Shown: positions 24,703 to 33,322 of the stretch, in pieces
How the letters are laid out: each line of letters opens with the position of its first letter
Numbering within the stretch: the first letter of the stretch is position 1
DNA from: Polynucleobacter sp. MWH-Jannik1A5
Lineage (GTDB): Bacteria > Pseudomonadota > Gammaproteobacteria > Burkholderiales > Burkholderiaceae
NCBI RefSeq assembly: GCF_018881795.1
Contig: NZ_JACVPQ010000001.1
Location: 1,469,305 to 1,533,304, forward strand
Direction of reading: 5' to 3'
Length of the DNA stretch: 64,000 nt
Program-made: the position numbers and the translations under genes
Notes under the pieces: model-generated
Seen by the model: only the letters and a program-made list of their open reading frames with translations
The model's database searches: none
What the model was told of the DNA's origin: nothing

Positions 24703-27700
24703 GCGATCTAATTAATATGCTTCCAGCCAAGCAAACCTATTCAGAAAAGCTCGCTTGCGATCCCCATCGCTCGGTAATTGTTTCTGCTTGCGCAGGCAGC
24801 GGCAAGACTTGGTTATTGGTGGCGCGCATGGTTCGCCTATTGCTCGATGATGTGAAGCCGCAAGAAATTCTCGCACTTACATTTACACGTAAGGCTGCGC
24901 AAGAAATGCGTGACCGCCTATATGGGTTGCTGGAGCAATTTTCTAAAAGTGATGATGCCTCATTGATGAAAGAACTTACCGCTAGAGGTATGGAAGAGGT
25001 GCAAGCTGAAAAATACCTTCCTAAAGCCAGAGCGCTTTATGAGCAGGTCCTGGCAAACCCACAGCCGATTGTGATCGATACCTTTCATGGCTGGTTTGGC
25101 AGGTTACTAGGAGCAGCCCCAGTATCGCTTGGCATTCAGCCGGGGTTCATGTTACGTGAGGATGCTAAGCGACTCCAAGAAGAGTGTCTTGATGATTGGT
25201 GGGGCGATCTCACGCCAGAGCTCAAAGCGCATTATGACGTCTTGCTCAAATATTTAGGCTCTTATGAGACGCAAAAACTCTTAATGGGTAAAAGCAGCCT
25301 CTTTAAGCAAAGAGGTGCATGGACCTTCTTTGCGAAGCAATGTGATCAAACCGGCATCACGCCTTTAGAGCACCTAAAAAAATCCCTGCATAAGTTGAAT
25401 CTACCTAATCCATTGCTAGCTCCGTGGAATGCGCCTAATGCATTGGTTGATTTAGAGTTTTTAGAGTATTGCTTTAAAAATAGCAGCACTAATGATCAGA
25501 AGCTTTTGCCAAATCTGTTGCCAGCGTTAGCTTGCAAAAAGAATGGCGGCGATGTGATGGATATTGCCAAGAGTTTGCAAGATGTCTTTTTGACGATAAG
25601 CCCTGTGAAGTACCGTACCGGTAACGATACTGTTTTAGGCGTACTAGAAACCTTCTTAAAGAATGAAGGTAAGGCTGATCGCATGGGGGACTTCATCTCC
25701 ATTAAGCAAAACTGGGGTCATACTTTTGAGGAATACCTCCAATGGCAAGCCGAGCAGGATGTATTTGCTGTCAATGAGGCTTGGTTTGCCCTGAATCAAT
25801 CCATGATGGCGCACGCTAATGCCCAAAAAGAAAATATGCGTGTGCGTGATTTTGATGATTTAGAGGTTGGCGTTAGTTTATTGATGGGGGGGCCTGAGCA
25901 TGCAGCCTATCTGCAATCGCGCCTAGATGCAAAGTACAAACAAATTTTGGTAGATGAGTTCCAAGATACCAACCCATTGCAATGGCAAATTCTGCGAGCC
26001 TGGTTAGCAGGCTATAGCGTAGGCGATGAGAAGCCAAAAGTATTTATTGTGGGCGATCCTAAGCAGTCGATTTATCGGTTTCGTCGTGCTGATCCTAGGC
26101 TATTTGTGAGCGCAGCGCAGTTTTTACATCAACATCATGGTGCTGCTTATATTGAGCAGGATAAAACGCGTCGCAATGCTCATGAAATCAATAGGGTCGT
26201 GAATACGATCTTTCAGGGCGAGCAAGTGCCACCCGATTACCCATATACAGAGCAGCAAACCCTATGGACTACTCCGAATGAGGATAGGCCTACCGATGCT
26301 TATGCTGGGCGAGGTGAGATTTATTTATTACCTTTGATTCCTTATGCAGAGCAGACGCAGGAACCAAGAGAGGGTAGTGCTTTTGATGGTGCTATTGCCG
26401 ATTCAAGTGAAACGGTTGGGGTGATTCAGCGTCAACGTGAGGGTGAATTGATTGCGCGCCTCATTAAAGAAATTATTGCTACGCGTAAGGTGGCAGATAA
26501 AGAAGGTGGCAAGGAAATTTGGCGCGAGGCCAGGGCGAGTGATTTCCTGTTACTGGTAAAGCGTCGTAAATATTTACCTCAATACGAAAGAGCGCTGCGT
26601 GATGTAAAGCTTGCCTATGAGAGTCCACGTTTAGGCGGATTGCTTAATACTCTAGAGATCGATGACCTCATTGCTTTACTGACTGTTTTGGTAACGCCTC
26701 GTCATGACTTACCGCTAGCTCAAGTTCTGAGAAGTCCGATTTTTGGTTTTGCTGAAAAACAAATGCAGCAATTGGCGGTAGCGATGACATCTGGTCATTA
26801 CCGCTCCTGGTGGGATGCGTTGCAAGACAGCAAAGATTCAAAGCTTCAAGGTGCAGCACGCTATCTTAAGCATTGGCATCTTTTGGGCGAGCGCTTACCG
26901 GTTCATGACCTGCTTGACCGTATTTATCAAGAGGGTGATGTGCGCCTCAAATATGCTGCAGTCTGTCAGGATCTCGATCGACCACAGGTCTTGGCAAACT
27001 TGGATGCCTTCTTAGAAGTGGCGCTTAATCAAGATGGGGGTCAATACCCAAGCTTGAGTCGTTTTATTCAGGAGATGAATACCAAGCGCCGTGGCGATGA
27101 TGATGAAACCCCTGACGAGGGGGATGTCGATGCAGCAAGCGATGACAACCTAGTCGAAGTTGATGAAGAGAGTGAGATGTCAGAAGAAGATCGCCATAAG
27201 CGTGTGCGACTCATGACAATTCACGGTGCTAAAGGCTTGGAGTCGCCTTTTGTCATCATCCTAGACGCGAACAATACCGATACCAATGTTGACTACAGTG
27301 GCGTCTTAATTGATTGGGCGCCACAAGAAGAGAGCCCGTCTCATTTATCTCTGTTTACCTCTAAAACATTGACTAGCCCTCGCGCTGAGATCAATGAGGC
27401 TGAGAAGCTAATTGGTGAAAAAGAAAATTGGAATCTTTTGTACGTTGCCATGACTCGTGCTCGCCAAGGCCTATGGATTAGTGGTGATGCCCAAAAGCCC
27501 ACTACCAATAATCCTAGTGGCTTAGATAAGACTTCTTGGTATGGCAAGGCAAGCAAGGTTGAGTTGTCTGTGTATCAGGTAGGCGAGCAAGTGGTAGCTA
27601 CGGATGAGTTTGAGGTCATCAAACCTGCGCAAGAAAACGCGGTTGAGGATTTTGTCTTGGACTGGGACTCTGCGCAAGAAAGCCATACGCAAATGCTGTC

Positions 27701-28235
27701 TGACATCGAGAGTGGTGTGACGGTTGAAGTATTTGCGGGCGTGGATGAGCAGGCAGGTAATCCTGATCCAGAAATCTTGGAAGAGGGTACAAACTTCCAT
27801 AAGTTGCTAGAGTTCCTCACTCCCGATTCCAGTAATGAAACAAAACCACCTATGCCAAGCGAGCAGGAACTCATGAACTGGCTTAGTGTTGATCAGGACA
27901 GCGCAATCAAACTTATTACATACGTACAAAAAGTGCTTACAACCCCAGAGTTGAAACACTATCTGACATCAGGCGAGTGGGTGCAGGCTTGGAATGAGCT
28001 AGATATTACTAGTAAAGATGGCAAGAGCTATCGCATGGATCGCTTGGTGGAATTTGATGATCACTTAGCCATCATCGATTACAAGCTCACCATTCCAGAA
28101 GTGGGTAGTGATAAGTATGAAAAGTACCGCAAGCAATTGCAGGGCTACCAGGCCGAGCTCAAACGCATCAGAAAAGACAAGTCAAACAAGGCTTACTTGA
28201 TTTCATCTAAGGGTGCGATAGTTGAAGTGAAGTAA
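24699..28235 (+). CDS. AddA-like UvrD-family helicase/nuclease
   Basis: 1178 residues from the GTG at 24699, which overlaps the addB-like stop by four bases. All SF1 helicase motifs are readable: I (ACAGSGKTW, Lys36), Ia (LTFTRKAAQEM), II (VDEFQDTNP), III (VGDPKQSIYRFRRADP), V (MTIHGAKGLE) and VI (LYVAMTRARQGLW). A C-terminal RecB-type nuclease is present (GTNFHKLLEFL, then YRMDRLVEFDDHLAIIDYKLT). An acidic insert of DDDETPDEGDVDAASDD and more lies near residue 800. With the AddB-like protein it forms a RecBCD-type end-resection complex for recombinational repair. Confidence 0.9.
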   Translation: MSDLINMLPAKQTYSEKLACDPHRSVIVSACAGSGKTWLLVARMVRLLLDDVKPQEILALTFTRKAAQEMRDRLYGLLEQFSKSDDASLMKELTARGMEEVQAEKYLPKARALYEQVLANPQPIVIDTFHGWFGRLLGAAPVSLGIQPGFMLREDAKRLQEECLDDWWGDLTPELKAHYDVLLKYLGSYETQKLLMGKSSLFKQRGAWTFFAKQCDQTGITPLEHLKKSLHKLNLPNPLLAPWNAPNALVDLEFLEYCFKNSSTNDQKLLPNLLPALACKKNGGDVMDIAKSLQDVFLTISPVKYRTGNDTVLGVLETFLKNEGKADRMGDFISIKQNWGHTFEEYLQWQAEQDVFAVNEAWFALNQSMMAHANAQKENMRVRDFDDLEVGVSLLMGGPEHAAYLQSRLDAKYKQILVDEFQDTNPLQWQILRAWLAGYSVGDEKPKVFIVGDPKQSIYRFRRADPRLFVSAAQFLHQHHGAAYIEQDKTRRNAHEINRVVNTIFQGEQVPPDYPYTEQQTLWTTPNEDRPTDAYAGRGEIYLLPLIPYAEQTQEPREGSAFDGAIADSSETVGVIQRQREGELIARLIKEIIATRKVADKEGGKEIWREARASDFLLLVKRRKYLPQYERALRDVKLAYESPRLGGLLNTLEIDDLIALLTVLVTPRHDLPLAQVLRSPIFGFAEKQMQQLAVAMTSGHYRSWWDALQDSKDSKLQGAARYLKHWHLLGERLPVHDLLDRIYQEGDVRLKYAAVCQDLDRPQVLANLDAFLEVALNQDGGQYPSLSRFIQEMNTKRRGDDDETPDEGDVDAASDDNLVEVDEESEMSEEDRHKRVRLMTIHGAKGLESPFVIILDANNTDTNVDYSGVLIDWAPQEESPSHLSLFTSKTLTSPRAEINEAEKLIGEKENWNLLYVAMTRARQGLWISGDAQKPTTNNPSGLDKTSWYGKASKVELSVYQVGEQVVATDEFEVIKPAQENAVEDFVLDWDSAQESHTQMLSDIESGVTVEVFAGVDEQAGNPDPEILEEGTNFHKLLEFLTPDSSNETKPPMPSEQELMNWLSVDQDSAIKLITYVQKVLTTPELKHYLTSGEWVQAWNELDITSKDGKSYRMDRLVEFDDHLAIIDYKLTIPEVGSDKYEKYRKQLQGYQAELKRIRKDKSNKAYLISSKGAIVEVK

Positions 28236-28239
28236 ATCT

Positions 28240-28587
28240 TTAAGCAGCAGCCTTGAATTTGTTGGTCATTAAGGTGCCTTTGCTCAACTTCTTTTCAACA
28301 GTCGATATTGATTTGGATTCTCTTTTCACCTCACCAAGTACTTGATTGATGAAAGTTTGCCAACCTTCACCTTTGGATTTATAAAAATCTAAAGTTTCTT
28401 TATCAATTCTTAGGGTAACCTGCTCTTTAGCTCCACTGCCCAGGGGTCTGCCGCGACCACGAACTAGCGTAGGCTTAACTTTCTCCCATTCTTCATCCGT
28501 GAATGGCATATTGTCAGGATCTGCCATGGCCGCTTTTGTAATAGCGGCATCTTCTTCGGCGCTGGGTCTAATTATTTTCTTTTTCAT
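28240..28587 (-). CDS. brnA: BrnA-type antitoxin
   Basis: 115 residues. The motif ADPDNMPFTDEEWEKVKP followed by RGRGRPLGSGAKEQVTLRIDKETLDFYKSKGEGWQTFINQVL is the BrnA pattern, with the ribbon-helix-helix DNA-binding domain at about 55-92. BrnA neutralises BrnT and represses its own operon in the described systems. The start overlaps the brnT stop by 20 bases. A Ser/Lys-rich C-terminal extension of about 20 residues follows the usual end. It converges with the AddA-like gene, 4 bases from its stop. Confidence 0.9.
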   Translation of the reverse strand: MKKKIIRPSAEEDAAITKAAMADPDNMPFTDEEWEKVKPTLVRGRGRPLGSGAKEQVTLRIDKETLDFYKSKGEGWQTFINQVLGEVKRESKSISTVEKKLSKGTLMTNKFKAAA

Positions 28588-28840
28588 ATCTCTCTACCTC
28601 GCGGGTATTTGCTTTTCTTAGACTAATAATTCTTTTGCCTATTTTTAGTTCAACATAAACTACGCAGTACAGACGTTGCTTTATGAGTGCTAGCGCTACA
28701 CACCTCTCCTCACCATAATTCTTTCTGCCGTCAATATAGCTAATGGCGGAATCCCAATCCAGCAGCTTTGCATCTGAGAGAGGTAGACCATGTTTTGCAA
28801 TATTTGAATCATTTTTTGCCGAATCATAAGTGAATTTCAT
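28568..28840 (-). CDS. brnT: BrnT-type toxin (ribonuclease)
   Basis: 90 residues. MKFTYDSAKNDSNIAKHGLPLSDAKLLDWDSA is the typical BrnT opening. The later RLYCVVYVELKIGKRIISLRKANTREVERYEK contains the conserved R-x-IS-x-RKA-x-x-x-E core of this RelE-like fold. BrnT is an RNA endonuclease; together with BrnA it forms a type II toxin-antitoxin system. The catalytic Glu/Arg/His set of BrnT cannot be verified residue by residue. The order toxin then antitoxin on one transcript is as in Brucella. A 9-bp inverted repeat lies 9 bases beyond the start codon. Confidence 0.92.
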   Translation of the reverse strand: MKFTYDSAKNDSNIAKHGLPLSDAKLLDWDSAISYIDGRKNYGEERCVALALIKQRLYCVVYVELKIGKRIISLRKANTREVERYEKENN

Positions 28841-28848
28841 CGGAAATA

Positions 28849-28895
28849 TTGTAGTTACGTTAAATCATAACATCAATGAATTAATATAACTACAA
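28849..28895. promoter_or_regulatory. 9-bp inverted repeat upstream of brnT, candidate BrnTA operator
   Basis: TTGTAGTTA at 28849-28857 and TAACTACAA at 28887-28895 are perfect reverse complements, spaced by 29 bases. They bracket the stretch where the minus-strand brnT promoter should lie. Described BrnA or BrnT-BrnA complexes repress their own promoters, so this pair is a reasonable candidate operator; no binding evidence exists here. Confidence 0.5.
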
Positions 28896-29103
28896 AAAAT
28901 AAGGGAATTCCAATAAAAGAGGGCTTTGGAGGAGTGCTAAGCACTATCATTTAGGCATGGAACGCTTTCCCATCATCATCGAACTAGTAGAAACTGCGCA
29001 GCCGTGGTTTTATCGAGCTAGCATTTATCTATCCAATGCCTTTGCGGAGGACCCAGCAATACTGGCATTTGTTTTTTGCTAAGAGCAAAATAGCTTTGAA
29101 CAG

Positions 29104-29125
29104 CCACCTACGGGTGGTTTTTTAT
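29104..29125 (+). terminator. Terminator-like hairpin
   Basis: CCACC, loop TACG, GGTGG followed by TTTTTTATT on the plus strand. The stem is only 5 bp, but the T-run is good. It would end plus-strand transcription entering from the brn side and insulate the umuDC promoter. Confidence 0.6.
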
Positions 29126-29193
29126 TGCCTAAATTTTGAGCAAATAGCCCTAAAACAACAAAAAGAGCTTCATTTTTACGGTTTTTACATATA

Positions 29194-29209
29194 CTGTATA
29201 AACATACAG
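29194..29209 (+). promoter_or_regulatory. LexA (SOS) box upstream of umuDC
   Basis: CTGTATAAACATACAG matches the LexA consensus CTGT-N8-ACAG exactly, with an AT-rich centre and flanking TA on both sides. It lies 8 bases upstream of the umuD ATG, so LexA would block the promoter or elongation directly. Confidence 0.92.
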
Positions 29210-29216
29210 TATATTA

Positions 29217-29717
29217 ATGACTATGACGCAAGTAATGAACCCCGCAAAAGTAACCTTAAGCCAGGCACCACAAGCCTTGGCAGGGCATTTTGCTGCTTAT
29301 GAGCTTAAGCTCCTGAGTCACCGGATTTCAGCTGGATTCCCCAGTCCAGCAGCAGATTACGCTGAGGATGGTTTGGATTTGAACCATTACCTGGTTCAGA
29401 ACAAGCCAGCCACCTTCATGTTCACCGTGAAGGGGGATTCCATGCTGGGCGCAGGCATTTGTGATGGCGACAAAGTTGTCGTTGATAAGGCGCTCAAACC
29501 AAAACACAAAGACATTGTTGTGGCTGTCGTCGATGGCGAATACACCATTAAACGCCTCTATCAATTGCGTGGTCGTATTGAGCTCCAACCAGAAAACCCC
29601 CATTACCAACCCATCACCTTTAACGAGGGTAGTGAGTTGCAAATTTGGGGTGTGGTTGTTGGAGTGGTGCGCAAGTACAGCAATGCCAGTACTAGATACA
29701 ACAAAGAGGGCAAGTGA
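29217..29717 (+). CDS. umuD: Translesion polymerase V subunit UmuD
   Basis: 166 residues with the S24 LexA/UmuD peptidase fold. The likely self-cleavage site is Ala39-Gly40 (RISAGFPSP), the catalytic Ser75 is in GDSMLGAGI, and Lys112 is in TIKRLY. The spacings 40 to 75 to 112 equal those of E. coli UmuD (25, 60, 97). RecA-assisted cleavage gives UmuD', which joins UmuC to make DNA polymerase V. The N-terminal arm is about 15 residues longer than in E. coli. It is 1 base from umuC and directly behind an SOS box. Confidence 0.96.
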   Translation: MTMTQVMNPAKVTLSQAPQALAGHFAAYELKLLSHRISAGFPSPAADYAEDGLDLNHYLVQNKPATFMFTVKGDSMLGAGICDGDKVVVDKALKPKHKDIVVAVVDGEYTIKRLYQLRGRIELQPENPHYQPITFNEGSELQIWGVVVGVVRKYSNASTRYNKEGK

Positions 29718-29718
29718 G

Positions 29719-31044
29719 ATGAATCCCCATTCACAAACCACATCAAGCTCATCAAATTCACTCTTCGCCCTCGTAGATGTCAATAACTTCTACGTTTCTT
29801 GCGAGCGTGTATTTCAGCCTAGGCTAGAAGACGTGCCAATGGTGGTGCTCTCGAATAACGATGGCTGTGCTGTAGCACGTAGTGCTGAAGTCAAGGCGCT
29901 TGGCGTGAAGATGGGTGCGCCTTGGTTTCAGATGAAGGATCTTGCTAAGAAGCATGGCATCCTAGCTCAATCATCTAACTACACTCTGTATGGCGATATG
30001 AGTAGCCGGGTAGTTCAAGTACTCAGAACATTTACACCAAATTTAGAGGTCTACAGTATCGATGAGAGCTTCTTGCAAATCGAAACTGTCCTCAAGCAAT
30101 ACCAAGACACCATTGAATTGGGTCAAAAGATCAAAGAGCAAGTTAAAGACACTACTGGCTTACCTGTTTGTGTAGGCATTGGTGCCAGCAAGACTTTAGC
30201 CAAGCTAGCCAATCACTTGGCTAAAAAGCACAAGCAGTTTGCTGGTGTATGCGATGTCAATGCGATGGCCAAAGAAGAGCTCTATCAGTGGATGAGTGAG
30301 ACTGAAGTGGGTGAGGTTTGGGGTGTTGGTAAGCAAATCGCCAAGAAACTCAAAGCCCAAAATATTCAAAGTGTATTTGATCTCTTGCAAGCTTCACCAC
30401 AAGCCATGCGTCAGCAGTTTGGCGTAGTGATGGAGCGTCTTTGCTATGAACTACGTGGCACATCTTGTCTGCAGTTGGAAGAAGTGGCGCCAGCCAAACA
30501 ACAAATCATTGCCTCACGTAGCTTTGGTAAACCTGTGACCAGCCAAGCTGAGCTTGCGCAGTCGGTTGCCACTCATGTGGCCCGTGCAGCTGAAAAGCTT
30601 AGAGCACAAAACAGCACTACGGGCGCGCTCACGGTGTTTATTCAGACTAATCCGTTTAAACAAAACGAGCCACAGCATCATCAAAGCGTCACGATTCCGC
30701 TGGCAGACCCAACGGATAACACGCTGACATTAACGAATGCAGCGCTAGCAGGTCTGAAGCAAATCCATCAAACAAGCTTTCGCTATAAGAAAGCAGGCGT
30801 CATTCTGAATCTGATTAGCGATAAGCCCACAGCCCAGCAATCTTTGTTTGACGATATCGAAACCAAAGGCAAATCCGCTCATCTCATGAAGGCAGTGGAT
30901 GAGATCAATACGCGCTTTGGTAATGCAGTCATTAGGTCTGCAGCTTCAGGAACCAATAACACTAAACAAGAGTGGCAAATGAGATCAAACAATAGATCAC
31001 CGAACTACACCACCCGCTGGGATGAGTTACCGGTGGCTAGATAA
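29719..31044 (+). CDS. umuC: Translesion DNA polymerase V catalytic subunit UmuC
   Basis: 441 residues from the ATG at 29719. The frame is open upstream into umuD, but the homology begins at [20 protein letters not shown], so the ATG after the umuD stop is the true start. Y-family motifs are complete: [38 protein letters not shown] (catalytic Asp-Glu), [33 protein letters not shown] and the little-finger domain. UmuC copies past lesions such as abasic sites and pyrimidine dimers. It is coexpressed with umuD under LexA. Confidence 0.96.
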   Translation: MNPHSQTTSSSSNSLFALVDVNNFYVSCERVFQPRLEDVPMVVLSNNDGCAVARSAEVKALGVKMGAPWFQMKDLAKKHGILAQSSNYTLYGDMSSRVVQVLRTFTPNLEVYSIDESFLQIETVLKQYQDTIELGQKIKEQVKDTTGLPVCVGIGASKTLAKLANHLAKKHKQFAGVCDVNAMAKEELYQWMSETEVGEVWGVGKQIAKKLKAQNIQSVFDLLQASPQAMRQQFGVVMERLCYELRGTSCLQLEEVAPAKQQIIASRSFGKPVTSQAELAQSVATHVARAAEKLRAQNSTTGALTVFIQTNPFKQNEPQHHQSVTIPLADPTDNTLTLTNAALAGLKQIHQTSFRYKKAGVILNLISDKPTAQQSLFDDIETKGKSAHLMKAVDEINTRFGNAVIRSAASGTNNTKQEWQMRSNNRSPNYTTRWDELPVAR

Positions 31045-31106
31045 AGAAATTCAGCAGCAAGTATTCACTAATAAGTAACACGCAACAACATATTAAGGAG
31101 AAACAA

Positions 31107-31250
31107 ATGAACACAATCAGCAACCTGATGAATAACTTTAACGGCATCTCATTGGCAGTGATCATGATCCTGTCCTATTGCGCAGTGTTGAAAAACACAA
31201 AGCGTCATGATGTTGAAACAAAGCAGATCTTTAATCGTAAGTATCAGTAA
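31107..31250 (+). CDS. Small membrane protein of unknown function (47 aa)
   Basis: A short ORF preceded by AAGGAG at 31095-31100, 6 bases before its ATG. It has one likely membrane segment (about residues 13-28, GISLAVIMILSYCAVL) and a basic C-terminal tail (KNTKRHDVETKQIFNRKYQ). It is 62 bases downstream of umuC and may share its SOS transcript. I do not recognise the family. It is supported by its ribosome binding site and its sensible membrane topology; codon use is like that of its neighbours. Confidence 0.6.
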   Translation: MNTISNLMNNFNGISLAVIMILSYCAVLKNTKRHDVETKQIFNRKYQ

Positions 31251-31296
31251 AGAACATGGCAGTAGCAGTAAGTGGAGAATCAGCAGTAGGCAGAGG

Positions 31297-31328
31297 GGGA
31301 ATAAGGAAATCACGGATTCCTTATTCCC
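31297..31328 (+). terminator. Long hairpin, probable transcription end of the umuDC unit
   Basis: GGGAATAAGGAA at 31297-31308 and TTCCTTATTCCC at 31317-31328 form a perfect 12-bp stem with an 8-base loop. No long T-run follows, so termination may be Rho-assisted, or the hairpin may protect a 3' end. Confidence 0.55.
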
Positions 31329-31411
31329 TGTTGCATATCAGGGGGCGAGTAGATAATTCCCCTAGGGTTGTTAAGTCTTTAATACCCCTAAAAAGTGGTT
31401 AAGATTCGGAT

Positions 31412-31954
31412 ATGAATCCAGATAAAGAAACCTTCTTAGATAAAAAATTACGCCCCTTGCCGCGTTGGATATTTATGTCCCGCTGGTTGCAAGCACCACT
31501 CTATTTGGGATTGATTGTTGCCCAGGGTGTATATGTTTGGCAGTTCTGGATAGAGCTAGTCCACCTCATCACGATGATGGCAGATAAGTCAATGACTGAA
31601 ACTGCCTTAATGTTAGTAGTTCTAGGTTTGATCGACGTAGTCATGATCTCCAATTTATTGGTGATGGTGATTGTGGGCGGCTGGGAGACTTTTGTTTCTC
31701 GTTTGGAATTGGAAAACCATCCCGATCAGCCTGAATGGCTCTCGCATGTAAACGCAGGGGTCCTCAAGGTAAAGCTGGCAACTGCGATTATTGGTATTTC
31801 ATCAATCCATTTGCTTAAGACATTCATCAATGCGGCATCCTATGATGAAAAAACCTTGATGTGGCAAACCTTGATTCACATTACCTTTGTGCTTTCAGCA
31901 GTAGCGATTGCCTATACCGAAAAAATAGTGACAGCAGCCCATAAGCCACACTAA
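31412..31954 (+). CDS. yqhA: UPF0114 family membrane protein (YqhA-like)
   Basis: 180 residues with about four membrane helices. The sequence [35 protein letters not shown], then [28 protein letters not shown], is the family signature. YqhA proteins are conserved in proteobacteria; their function is not well established. It is followed 29 bases later by the YkgJ-like gene. Confidence 0.88.
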   Translation: MNPDKETFLDKKLRPLPRWIFMSRWLQAPLYLGLIVAQGVYVWQFWIELVHLITMMADKSMTETALMLVVLGLIDVVMISNLLVMVIVGGWETFVSRLELENHPDQPEWLSHVNAGVLKVKLATAIIGISSIHLLKTFINAASYDEKTLMWQTLIHITFVLSAVAIAYTEKIVTAAHKPH

Positions 31955-31983
31955 CAGCCGAGCCAGTTTTGCTTATTTAGTTA

Positions 31984-32334
31984 ATGGAGTTCGCTAATCC
32001 CTGTTTTGACTGCGGTATGTGTTGTCAGTATTTCCGGGTCAGTTTTTACCATGGAGAAATTGCTGGCAATAGCGCTGGCACGGTTCCTGAGGAGCTAACT
32101 ACTAGAGTCTCTACACATATGGCTTGTATGAAAGGCACTGAGAAGGGCCATGCACCATGTATCGCACTCCGCCATACGCAGGAAGATGGTTATCGCTGTT
32201 CAATCTATGAGCAGCGTTCGAGCACCTGTAGATCATTTGACGTTTTCAACGAAGATGGAACCATCAACGAGGAGTGCCAAAAACTACAGCAGATTGCAAA
32301 GCAGAAAAAGCAGCAAGGATTGCCGCCTATTTAG
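31984..32334 (+). CDS. YkgJ-family cysteine cluster protein
   Basis: 116 residues with a conserved cysteine set: CFDCGMCC near the N-terminus, and later Cys residues in GHAPCIALRH, YRCSIYEQRSSTCRSF and EECQKL. The pattern fits the YkgJ (CxxCGxCC) family, which probably binds zinc or iron-sulfur. Its role is unknown. The gene overlaps the convergent exonuclease gene by 8 bases at their 3' ends. Confidence 0.85.
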   Translation: MEFANPCFDCGMCCQYFRVSFYHGEIAGNSAGTVPEELTTRVSTHMACMKGTEKGHAPCIALRHTQEDGYRCSIYEQRSSTCRSFDVFNEDGTINEECQKLQQIAKQKKQQGLPPI

Positions 32335-32986
32335 CTTCTAAGGCTTTGCGCAGATATTCCGAGACATTGTCTTGACGCAACATCCATTGCTTATAGTCGG
32401 TAGGCATTTGGCTAATCAACTCACCTTTGTGTTTGCCATAGGGCATCACCTTCGGAATGCGGGCTTTTTCAGACATTTCCCATAAAGCGTCTAAAGAGAC
32501 TGGGTGAAGCTTGTCAATGATTTGCCCAACAATCTTAGAGCAGATCCATACATCAGCTAATGCACTATGGGCATTGCGTAATTGATCTCTAGCCGTGCCC
32601 CGTTCAAAGTGATAGAGCAGGGCGCTTTGAGTATGGCTATCGAGTTCAGGCCAAAGGCTACGCGCGAGTGCCAAGGTGCAAATGCGTTTTACTTCAGGCT
32701 TGCCAATGGCAACCCAATCAAAATCAATATTGTGGCCAATTAAATATTTGGTGCCAGCAGGCAATCGGAAAGAGCTACTTGCAGGGCAATTGACCAACTC
32801 TTCATCCATGATGTGGTGTGTAGCAAGAGCGCCCAAGCTAATTGGCTTACCAGGGTTGTAACGCTGCACCCAAGGATTACCTACTTCAAATGGATTTAAA
32901 GAGGTGACGTCTAATGAAGCGGCTTCAATAATGACGGCATCGTTCTTATCAGTTGCTTCTACGTCAAAAATAATGGCTTGTGGCAT
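32327..32986 (-). CDS. ExoX-like 3'-5' exonuclease with C-terminal DUF3820 domain
   Basis: 219 residues. The DEDDh exonuclease motifs are ExoI FDVEATD, ExoII HNIDFDWVAIG and ExoIII AHSALADVWIC (His and Asp). The C-terminal MPYGKHKGELISQMPTDYKQWMLRQ is a DUF3820 module often attached to these nucleases. The protein probably degrades single-stranded DNA or trims ends, like E. coli exonuclease X. It overlaps the convergent YkgJ-like gene by 8 bases. Confidence 0.88.
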   Translation of the reverse strand: MPQAIIFDVEATDKNDAVIIEAASLDVTSLNPFEVGNPWVQRYNPGKPISLGALATHHIMDEELVNCPASSSFRLPAGTKYLIGHNIDFDWVAIGKPEVKRICTLALARSLWPELDSHTQSALLYHFERGTARDQLRNAHSALADVWICSKIVGQIIDKLHPVSLDALWEMSEKARIPKVMPYGKHKGELISQMPTDYKQWMLRQDNVSEYLRKALEAK

Positions 32987-33322
32987 AAGGTCTTTAGTAA
33001 TGTTGTGTAGATGTATTGTGCCCTGTCTTCCGAACGGCTTACATCTAAATCATCCCAAATCCCTAGTCGCTTAGACTTGAAACCGCTACGCTGAACTCTT
33101 CTATATAAAGGAGGGCTTGCTTTGCGAGTATCTATTGAGTGTTCTCACAAGCAATTACAGCTATTTAGGGTCTCACTAGATGCAAGAACAGTTCTAGTTT
33201 TGCTAATCATTTGGGTGATTTGGGGAATTTTCAGGATTCTGAAGATCTTCTAAGTAGTCCATTCTTTTTTTGGCCATTCAGTTAGAATTTCCTGAGATAT
33301 CAGTCTACATAAAGGGAATCGC
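32987..33322. other. Intergenic region upstream of the Ntn-hydrolase
   Basis: 335 bases holding the start-proximal region of the exonuclease and one short ORF with a strong ribosome binding site (33122-33253). The remainder shows no other feature I can support. Confidence 0.5.
33122..33253 (+). CDS. Small hydrophobic protein of unknown function (43 aa)
   Basis: A TTG-initiated 43-codon frame preceded by AAAGGAGGG at 33107-33115, one of the best Shine-Dalgarno sequences in the window, 6 bases from the TTG. The C-terminal half is one membrane segment flanked by charged residues (VLVLLIIWVIWGIFRILKIF near residues 24-43). I do not recognise it. The reading is supported by the ribosome binding site and the membrane-helix composition, but a chance ORF cannot be excluded. 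Confidence 0.5.
   Translation: MRVSIECSHKQLQLFRVSLDARTVLVLLIIWVIWGIFRILKIF

Larger units (their letters stand above)
28841..29216. other. Intergenic region between brnT and umuD
   Basis: 376 bases without a confident gene. It holds the brnT promoter region with an inverted repeat, a possible 41-codon frame (28957-29082) with no good ribosome binding site, a plus-strand terminator-like hairpin near 29104, and the LexA-type SOS box of umuDC at 29194. Confidence 0.6.
31045..31411. other. Intergenic region downstream of umuC
   Basis: About 370 bases holding a 47-codon ORF with a good ribosome binding site (31107-31250) and a long perfect inverted repeat (31297-31328). Nothing else is recognisable before the UPF0114 gene. 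Confidence 0.5.

Noticed and set aside
28957..29082. 41-codon frame between brnT and umuD
   Set aside because: No ribosome binding site at a proper distance and no recognisable protein; the hairpin after it is not enough to call a gene. It could be a fragment of a lost gene.
29036..29302. Open frame overlapping the SOS box and the umuD start
   Set aside because: It includes the hairpin, the LexA box and the first umuD codons in another frame, and it has no family match.
29461..29718. Upstream extension of the umuC reading frame into umuD
   Set aside because: The extension lies inside umuD, has no homology to UmuC, and a good ATG lies just after the umuD stop.
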